A DNA stretch of 50,431 nt, taken from Paraburkholderia sp. GTDB taxonomy: Bacteria; Pseudomonadota; Gammaproteobacteria; Burkholderiales; Burkholderiaceae. The translations under genes and the position numbers were made by a program. Positions 44,663-50,431 of the stretch are shown here, piece by piece (within the stretch, counting starts at the first letter, position 1; every line of letters begins with the position of its first letter). The stretch covers positions 1-50,431 of the forward strand of contig NZ_JAMXLH010000071.1 of assembly GCF_024281035.1 (NCBI RefSeq). The letters run 5' to 3'. Below the pieces are notes generated by a model. The model was not told the DNA's origin. It saw only the letters and a list, made by a program, of their open reading frames with translations, and made no database searches.

Positions 44663-45901
44663 ATGGCCCTCATCCGAATTGACGAACAGCCGCGCGAAAA
44701 ACCGCGCGAACAGCCACGCGTCGCTCCGCCAGCGCCGCCCGCTCCGCGCGGTTTCGCACTGTGGGCGCTGGGCTTCCGCCCGTTCTATCTGGGCGGCGCA
44801 CTCTTTGGCACCGCCGCCGTCCTCGCGTGGCTGGCCGAACTCGACGGCTTTCCGATGGCCGCACTGCACGCGTATCTGCCGGGCTCGCTGTGGCACGTCC
44901 ACGAGATGATCTTCGGGTTCGCCTCGGCAATCGTGGTGGGCTTCCTGCTGACCGCCGTGCGGGCATGGACATCTGTTACGCCCGCCGCGGGCAAATCGCT
45001 CATTGCGCTGTGCGTGTTGTGGCTCGCGGGCCGCGTCGCGGTGGCGTGCGCGCCGGCCGCCGTCGCCATGACCGTCGACATCGCGTTCCTGCCGGTCAGT
45101 GCGATCGTTCTACTGCGCGTGCTCGTGCATGGGCAGAACAAACACAACATCTTCCTGCCCGCCGCGCTCGCGCTGCTGGCAACCACGAATTTCGCCTTCC
45201 ACTTTTCGGCGGCGAGCGGACACATGGACTGGGCGCTGCGTAGCGCCTACATGGCGGTCGGCCTGCTCGTGCTGTTCGTGACGATCATCGGCGGGCGCGT
45301 GATTCCGACTTTCACCACGAACGCCATTCCCGGCCAGACGATCAAGAAGTGGCGCTTCGTCGAAGCCAGCATCATGCCGCTGACCTTGCTGCCGTTCGTG
45401 CTCGACGGTTTCGGCGTGTCCGGCCCCGTGCTCGCGGCTGCCGCCGCTGCCGCCGCCGTCGTCCAGGCCATGCGCGTGATCGGCTGGCGCGTCTGGCACG
45501 TCGGCAATCGTCCGATCCTCGCGATCCTTCACATCGCCTACTCGTGGATTGCCGTCGGCTTCCTGATGCTCGCTCTGGCGGCATTGGGCGTCGTCTCGCA
45601 CTCGCTCGCGATCCACGCGTTCACGGTAGGCGCAGTCAGCGGCGCGATCATGGCCATGATCACGCGTACGGCGCGCGGCCATACCGGCCGGCCGCTCGTG
45701 GCAGGCGCCGTCGAGAAACTCTGCTACGCGCTGCTCGTGCTCGCCGCACTCTTTCGCGCGCTGGTTCCCGCGCTCGCTCCGCAATTGACGTTCGTCGCGA
45801 TCAACGTGTCGGCGGTGTGCTGGTTCGTCGCGTTCGGCGCTTATTTCGTGCGCTACGCGCCCTGGCTCGTGAGGGCGCGCATCGACGGCAAGGAAGGCTA
45901 A
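44663..45901 (+). CDS. nnrS: NnrS family membrane protein
   Basis: Heme- and copper-containing membrane protein linked to resistance to nitric oxide made during nitrate and nitrite respiration. 412 residues with about 12 hydrophobic segments. Family runs are FALWALGFRPFYLGGALFG, LWHVHEMIFGFASAIVVGF (His pair), IIGGRVIPTFTTNAIPG and ITRTARGHTGRPL. A Pro/Arg-rich N-terminal tail (residues 1-30) is cytoplasmic. TGGAGAG precedes the ATG. It is transcribed away from narK1. No nitric oxide reductase gene is in the window, so this may be the local NO protection. Confidence 0.93.
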   Translation: MALIRIDEQPREKPREQPRVAPPAPPAPRGFALWALGFRPFYLGGALFGTAAVLAWLAELDGFPMAALHAYLPGSLWHVHEMIFGFASAIVVGFLLTAVRAWTSVTPAAGKSLIALCVLWLAGRVAVACAPAAVAMTVDIAFLPVSAIVLLRVLVHGQNKHNIFLPAALALLATTNFAFHFSAASGHMDWALRSAYMAVGLLVLFVTIIGGRVIPTFTTNAIPGQTIKKWRFVEASIMPLTLLPFVLDGFGVSGPVLAAAAAAAAVVQAMRVIGWRVWHVGNRPILAILHIAYSWIAVGFLMLALAALGVVSHSLAIHAFTVGAVSGAIMAMITRTARGHTGRPLVAGAVEKLCYALLVLAALFRALVPALAPQLTFVAINVSAVCWFVAFGAYFVRYAPWLVRARIDGKEG

Positions 45902-46477
45902 CGCGCAGCGTCCCGTGACGGGCCGGGATGTTTCCGGCCTCGGAACACGCCGATATCCGCAGTAACCATCGCAGTAACTCTCCAAGCCAGCGCGAAGCGG
46001 GTGCACCATGCACCCGCTTCGCGCGCGCCACTTGCCGTGGCAACGGCTCCTCGTTTTCCGCACCGATCGCGCGCGCAGTTCAAGCGCCGTTTCACACGGC
46101 TGCGTGCGCGCGACAACGCTCGCTGACAAGCACGCCAGCCTCGCGCCAGTTTCACCGCGCTCCGTTACATCGCGTCACAGAATCGGGTCGTTGTAACGCG
46201 CCATAACCTTTCAAATCACTGACGTTTCGAAATCCGCGCCCGGGTTGGTTAGACTTCGAGTCTGAGCCTTCTCTGCGTAGCCCGTCCGGCTGCGCAGCGA
46301 CGACATAACAACCATGAGAATGCGTATGCAGCGATCCGAAAGCTCCCGGCATGCCGTCGACGCGATATGGCCACCGCGTTCAACGCACCACACGGAATCC
46401 GCGCTTCGGATGCCCGCCGCTCCCGCGTCCGAACAGGCACGCCGTCTTTCAGTGACCGCTTACCGATGGAGGCAAGC
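45902..46477. other. Intergenic region between nnrS and the efflux operon
   Basis: A 576-nt gap containing the long hairpin at 45990-46024 and an inverted pair CGTTACA (46163-46169) / TGTAACG (46192-46198) that could bind a regulator of the efflux genes. The frame of the fusion protein is open from 46367, but that part looks like leader. No gene is supported. Confidence 0.5.
45990..46024 (+). terminator. Perfect 16-bp stem downstream of nnrS
   Basis: GCGCGAAGCGGGTGCA pairs exactly with TGCACCCGCTTCGCGC around CCA, 88 nt after the nnrS stop. No U-tract follows. It is an unusually stable structure, probably a transcript end or RNA stabiliser. Confidence 0.55.
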
Positions 46478-47812
46478 GTGAGCACCGCGCCAACCCCGCA
46501 GTCGCAACCGCAGTCGCAACCGGAATCGCAAAAGCCATCGCAGCCATCGGAGCAGCCGCCGGGCCCGCCACCGACGCAACCACCGGCGCAACCGCCCGCG
46601 CAGCCGCCGCGCAAACGGCGCGGCCCGCTCGTGATCGCCCTCATCGTCATCATCCTGATTGCGCTCGTCGTCGTGCATCTGCTGCGCGGCAAGAAGCCCG
46701 CAGCCGGGCCGACCGTACAGGTCGTCACCGTGGCCACCGTCGCACTCGGCCCGATGCCCGTGACGCTCAACGCACTCGGCACGATTACGCCCATCGCCAC
46801 CGTCACGGTCCTGCCGCAACTGAGCGGCTTCTTGACCGCCGTGGGCTATCACGAAGGCCAGGACGTCGAGAAAGGCCAGTTCATCGCGCAGATCGATCAG
46901 CGCCAGTACGAGATCAGCAAACAGCAGGCCGAGGCGCAACTCGCGAAAGACCAGGCCGCGCTCGCCCAGGCCCGTGCCGACTTGCAGCGCTTTACGCTGC
47001 TGCACGAGCGCCAGTCCATCGCCGAGCAGACGTTCTTCAACCAGCAGTTCGTCGTCCAGCAAGCCGAGGCCGCCGTGAAAGCCGACCTCGCGAGCATCGC
47101 GCAGTTCAACCTGGACATCGAGTATTGCCACATCACGGCGCCGGTGGCCGGACGTGTCGGTTTGCGGCTCGTCGATCCGGGCAACTTCGTGACCGCGTCG
47201 AGCCAGCCCGGCATCGTCGTGATCACGCAGATGAAGCCCACCACCGTCCAGTTCGCTGTGCCGCAGAATGCGCTGGGCGGCGTGCTGCAGCGCGTCAACG
47301 CGGGGGCGAAGCTGCCGGTCACGATCTTCAGCAGCGACAACACGCGGCGGATCGCCACCGGCGAGCTGTTCGCGATCAACAACCAGATGGCGACGGCCAC
47401 CGGCACGGTCACGCTGCGCGCGAGCCTGCCCAATAACGACGAAGCGCTCTTCCCCAACGAATTCGTGAACGTGACGCTGCTGGTCGACACGCTGCAAAAC
47501 GCCGTGCTCGTGCCCACGCCCGCCGTGCAGACCGGCGCGCCCGGCGATTACGTCTATCTCGTGAACGCCAACGACACCGTCTCGGTCCACAAAGTCACGC
47601 TCGGGCCGAGCGACGGCAAGCACACGGTGGTCGTCGCGGGCCTCGCGGCTGGCGAGCGCGTGGTGACCGACGGCCTCGACCGCCTCGCGGACGGCGCGAA
47701 GATCAAGCCTTCGACCGGGCACCCCGCAGCGACCGGCGGCGCACACGAGGCGAGCGGCGCGCACGCGAGCAGCGCAGCGTCGCCCGCATCACCGGCGTCG
47801 CCGGCGTCGTAA
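46478..47812 (+). CDS. RND efflux membrane fusion protein (MdtA-like)
   Basis: Periplasmic adaptor linking an RND pump to an outer-membrane channel. The GTG at 46478 is chosen because GGAGG lies 5 nt before it; an ATG 12 nt upstream overlaps that site. Layout of 444 residues: a cytoplasmic Pro/Gln repeat tail (QSQPQSQPESQ, QPPAQPPAQPP), a membrane anchor (LVIALIVIILIALVVVHLL, about 50-68), biotinyl-lipoyl half (PQLSGFLTAVGYHEGQDVEK), coiled-coil hairpin (about 130-200), second lipoyl half (ITAPVAGRVGLRLVDPGNFV), beta-barrel and membrane-proximal domain, and a low-complexity tail (SPASPASPAS). The permease gene starts 18 nt later. Confidence 0.9.
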   Translation: MSTAPTPQSQPQSQPESQKPSQPSEQPPGPPPTQPPAQPPAQPPRKRRGPLVIALIVIILIALVVVHLLRGKKPAAGPTVQVVTVATVALGPMPVTLNALGTITPIATVTVLPQLSGFLTAVGYHEGQDVEKGQFIAQIDQRQYEISKQQAEAQLAKDQAALAQARADLQRFTLLHERQSIAEQTFFNQQFVVQQAEAAVKADLASIAQFNLDIEYCHITAPVAGRVGLRLVDPGNFVTASSQPGIVVITQMKPTTVQFAVPQNALGGVLQRVNAGAKLPVTIFSSDNTRRIATGELFAINNQMATATGTVTLRASLPNNDEALFPNEFVNVTLLVDTLQNAVLVPTPAVQTGAPGDYVYLVNANDTVSVHKVTLGPSDGKHTVVVAGLAAGERVVTDGLDRLADGAKIKPSTGHPAATGGAHEASGAHASSAASPASPASPAS

Positions 47813-47830
47813 GCCTCTGATCCGGCGCCG

Positions 47831-50431
47831 ATGAATATTTCCCGCCTGTTTATCCTCCGGCCGGTCGCGACATCGCTCCTGATGATCGCGATGGTGCTCA
47901 TCGGCCTCGTTGCGATGAAGTTCTTGCCGGTTTCGTCGCTGCCCTCGGTCGATTACCCGACGATCCAGGTGCAGACCTTCTATCCCGGTGCGAGCCCTTC
48001 GGTGATGGCCACCACCGTCACCGCGCCGCTCGAAGTTCAGCTAGGCGAGATTCCTGGCCTGCAGCAGATGGTCTCGTACAGTTCGGAAGGCGCCTCGATC
48101 ATCACGCTGCAGTTCGACCTCGCGCTGAATCTCGACGTCGCCGAACAGAACGTCCAGCAGGCCATCAACTCGGCCAACAGCTTCCTGCCGAGCGGCCTGC
48201 CCGCACCGCCGACCTACGCGAAGGTCAATCCCGCGGATCAGCCGATTCTCACGCTCGCGGTCACGTCGAAGTCGATGTCGCTCACGCAGTTGCAGGACGC
48301 GGCCAACAACCGCCTCGCGACAAAGATTTCCGAAGTGCCCGGCGTGGGTCTCGTCACCACCGCAGGCGGCAACGTGCCCGCCGTGCGCGTGGAGGCCGAC
48401 CCGCAGAAGCTCGCCGCCTACGGCCTCAATCTCGACGATCTGCGCACGCTGCTCGCCAACGTGAACGTGAGCAACCCGAAGGGCAACTTCGACGGCCCCG
48501 AGCTCAACTACACGATCAATTCGAACGACCAGATTTCCGCGCCGCAGGATTACGAAAATACGGTCATCGCCTACCAGAACGGCTCGCCCGTGTTCATGCG
48601 CGACGTCGCGCGCGTGACGAGCGCGGCGCAGGACATCGAGCGCGGCGCCTGGTACAACCACGCGCCCGCCATCGTGCTGAACGTGCAGCGCCAGCCGGGC
48701 GCGAACGTGATCGCCACGGTCAACCAGATCATGAAGCAGTTGCCGCAGCTCGAATCGACGCTGCCCGCGGGCATGCAGGTGACCGTGGTCTCGAACAGCG
48801 TCGGCGTGATCCGCGCATCGGTGGCCGACGCGGCGTTCGAACTCGTGCTCGCCGTCGTGCTGGTGGTCGCGGTGATCTTCGTGTTCCTGCGCAACGTGCC
48901 CGCCACGATCATTCCGAGCATTTCGGTGCCGGTCTCGCTGATCGGCACGCTCGCGCTGATGTACGAGCTGAACTACTCCATCGACAACCTCTCGCTGATG
49001 GCGCTCATCATCGCGACCGGTTTCGTGGTGGACGATTCGATCGTGATGATCGAGAACATCGTGCGCTACCTCGAAGAGGGCAAACGGCCCTTGCAGGCGG
49101 CGCTCGAAGGTGCGGGACAGATCGGCTTCACCATTCTCTCGCTGACCATTTCGCTGATCGCCGTACTGATTCCGCTGCTGTTCATGGGCGAAATCGTGGG
49201 CCGCCTGTTCCGCGAATTTGCCATTACTCTAGCCGTTACCATCCTGGTTTCGGCGGTGGTCTCGCTGACCCTGACTCCCATGATGTGCGCCAAGCTGCTG
49301 CGCCATCAGAAAAAGGAGGAGGCCACCTGGTTTTATCGCAAATCGGAAGACGTGTTTAACGCCGTCATCCGGTTTTACGGCCGCACCCTGCAGTTTGTCC
49401 TGCGTTTCCGGACCATCACCCTGCTGGTCACCGCTGCCACTCTGGTGGGCACCATTCTTCTGTACATCTACGTTCCCAAAGGGTTCTTCCCGGTGCAGGA
49501 CACCGGGGTGATCCTGGGGGTTTCTGAAGCGCCGCAGAGCATCTCTTTCCAGGCCATGGGTGAGCGGCAACGAGCTTTGGCTGACGCCATTCTCGAGGAT
49601 CCCGCGGTAGAGAGTCTTTCCTCGTTCATCGGCATCGACGGCACCGACACCACCCTCAACAGCGGCCGCATCCAGATCAATTTGAAGCCGCTCAAGGAAC
49701 GCAAGCTCAGCGCCTCCGACGTCATCCGTCGCTTGCAGCCGAGGCTCGACAAAATTGACGGCATCACGCTGTTCATGCAGCCGGTGCAGGACCTGACCGT
49801 GGAAGACCGCGTCAGCCGCACCCAGTTTCAGTACAGCCTGGAAGATGTGGATCCCAAAGAACTGGCGGTGTGGGTGCCGCGCTTCATGGAGCGTCTGAAG
49901 AAGCTTCCGGAACTCCGCGACGTCGCGAGCGACCAGTTGAATGGCGGCCTGCTGGTGCATCTGACCATCGATCGCGACTCCGCATCACGGCTGGGCGTGC
50001 TGCCGGCGGACGTCGACAACACGCTGTACGACGCTTTCGGCCAGCGCCAGGTCTCCACCATCTATACCCAGCTGAACCAGTATCACGTGGTGCTCGAGGC
50101 GGATCCCAAGTTTCAGCAGACTCCCGACGCGCTCAAGGACATCTACGTGCGCTCTTCGAACGGCACGCAAGTCCCGCTGAGTACGTTCACTACCGTCTCG
50201 ACCGCGCCGAGCGCTCTGGCCCTGAACCATCAGGGGCAGTTCCCGGTGGTCACTGTGTCCTTCAATCTGGCCCCCAATGCTTCGCTCGGCGATGCCGTGG
50301 ACGCCATCAACAGGGTGAAAGGGGAGCTGGGCATGCCGCCAAGCGTCCGGGCCACCTTCCAGGGCACCGCCGCGGCTTTCTTGAAGTCCATCGCCAACGA
50401 ACCCATTCTGATCCTGGCCGCCCTGATCACC
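47831..50431 (+). CDS. RND efflux permease (MdtB-like), 3' end missing, chimeric composition
   Basis: Proton-driven inner-membrane pump of the multidrug RND class. 867 codons are present and the frame runs off the window. Visible: TM1 (LFILRPVATSLLMIAMVLIG), porter domain, TM2-TM6 with the proton-relay Asp pair GFVVDDSIVMIENI, the REFA motif GRLFREFAITL, LTLTPMMCAKLL, and the start of the second half (RTITLLVTAATLVG). The frame is uninterrupted, but codon use changes sharply near 49,210. Downstream ACT (six times), GGG (five) and AAA (six) appear, while upstream they are absent or seen once. The two parts thus seem to come from different genomes. The fusion protein gene upstream has the local codon style. 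Confidence 0.88.
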   Translation, partial: MNISRLFILRPVATSLLMIAMVLIGLVAMKFLPVSSLPSVDYPTIQVQTFYPGASPSVMATTVTAPLEVQLGEIPGLQQMVSYSSEGASIITLQFDLALNLDVAEQNVQQAINSANSFLPSGLPAPPTYAKVNPADQPILTLAVTSKSMSLTQLQDAANNRLATKISEVPGVGLVTTAGGNVPAVRVEADPQKLAAYGLNLDDLRTLLANVNVSNPKGNFDGPELNYTINSNDQISAPQDYENTVIAYQNGSPVFMRDVARVTSAAQDIERGAWYNHAPAIVLNVQRQPGANVIATVNQIMKQLPQLESTLPAGMQVTVVSNSVGVIRASVADAAFELVLAVVLVVAVIFVFLRNVPATIIPSISVPVSLIGTLALMYELNYSIDNLSLMALIIATGFVVDDSIVMIENIVRYLEEGKRPLQAALEGAGQIGFTILSLTISLIAVLIPLLFMGEIVGRLFREFAITLAVTILVSAVVSLTLTPMMCAKLLRHQKKEEATWFYRKSEDVFNAVIRFYGRTLQFVLRFRTITLLVTAATLVGTILLYIYVPKGFFPVQDTGVILGVSEAPQSISFQAMGERQRALADAILEDPAVESLSSFIGIDGTDTTLNSGRIQINLKPLKERKLSASDVIRRLQPRLDKIDGITLFMQPVQDLTVEDRVSRTQFQYSLEDVDPKELAVWVPRFMERLKKLPELRDVASDQLNGGLLVHLTIDRDSASRLGVLPADVDNTLYDAFGQRQVSTIYTQLNQYHVVLEADPKFQQTPDALKDIYVRSSNGTQVPLSTFTTVSTAPSALALNHQGQFPVVTVSFNLAPNASLGDAVDAINRVKGELGMPPSVRATFQGTAAAFLKSIANEPILILAALIT

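Noticed and set aside
1..50431. tRNA, rRNA or phage/integrase genes
   Set aside because: None seen on reading both strands for tRNA-like cloverleaf ends, rRNA motifs or integrase signatures, although a covariance-model scan was not possible.

Overview
The window looks like a GC-rich beta-proteobacterial chromosome segment, most likely Burkholderiaceae (Paraburkholderia/Caballeronia type). The basis is codon use (GCG, ACG, TCG and CTC rich), the families present (DUF1840, DUF3079, DUF1697, an ESPR-type trimeric autotransporter, entericidin) and a Burkholderia-style nitrate respiration locus. No rRNA, tRNA, CRISPR array or phage module was seen. Both window edges cut genes: a repeat-rich adhesin on the left and an RND pump on the right.

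Left third (1-19.0 kb): mixed housekeeping and accessory genes. On the minus strand are a trimeric autotransporter adhesin preceded by an exported parvulin foldase, a decayed stretch of about 2 kb with an IS5-type transposase remnant and a minisatellite, an entericidin lipoprotein, a tryptophanase, a Lys/Ala-rich protein with a possible ribbon-helix-helix end, a GAF-PAS-PAS-GGDEF diguanylate cyclase, and an ECF sigma/anti-sigma pair. Between and beyond these lie a DUF1697 protein, a PiT phosphate transporter facing a membrane J-domain protein, a single-PAS protein, a six-cysteine secreted protein, a MarR regulator with two near-identical palindromic operators, a small secreted protein and a DUF1840 protein.

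Centre (19.0-45.9 kb): a dense nitrate respiration island. Operon 1 (plus strand) is narG-narH-narJ-narI-ppiC-narK3. Operon 2 (minus strand, right to left) is narK1 / narK2-narG-narH-narJ-narI / mobB-narX-narL, with clear intrinsic terminators at the two slashes. Between the operons is a DUF3079-ubiM pair (ubiquinone hydroxylase) with a perfect FNR box upstream. An nnrS gene (nitric oxide stress) sits beyond narK1. Together these supply nitrate uptake and nitrite export, two membrane nitrate reductases, cofactor finishing (MobB), chaperones (NarJ, PpiC), nitrate sensing (NarXL), quinone supply (UbiM) and NO defence (NnrS).

Right end (46.4-50.4 kb): an MdtA-type membrane fusion protein and an MdtB-type RND permease. 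Codon use in the permease switches abruptly near 49,210 inside a conserved motif. This points to a chimeric join, either an assembly artefact or intragenic recombination.

Short 12-14 bp tandem arrays recur at gene ends and in gaps, and one lies inside a secreted protein. All functional calls rest on reading the sequence and on family knowledge; no database search was run.
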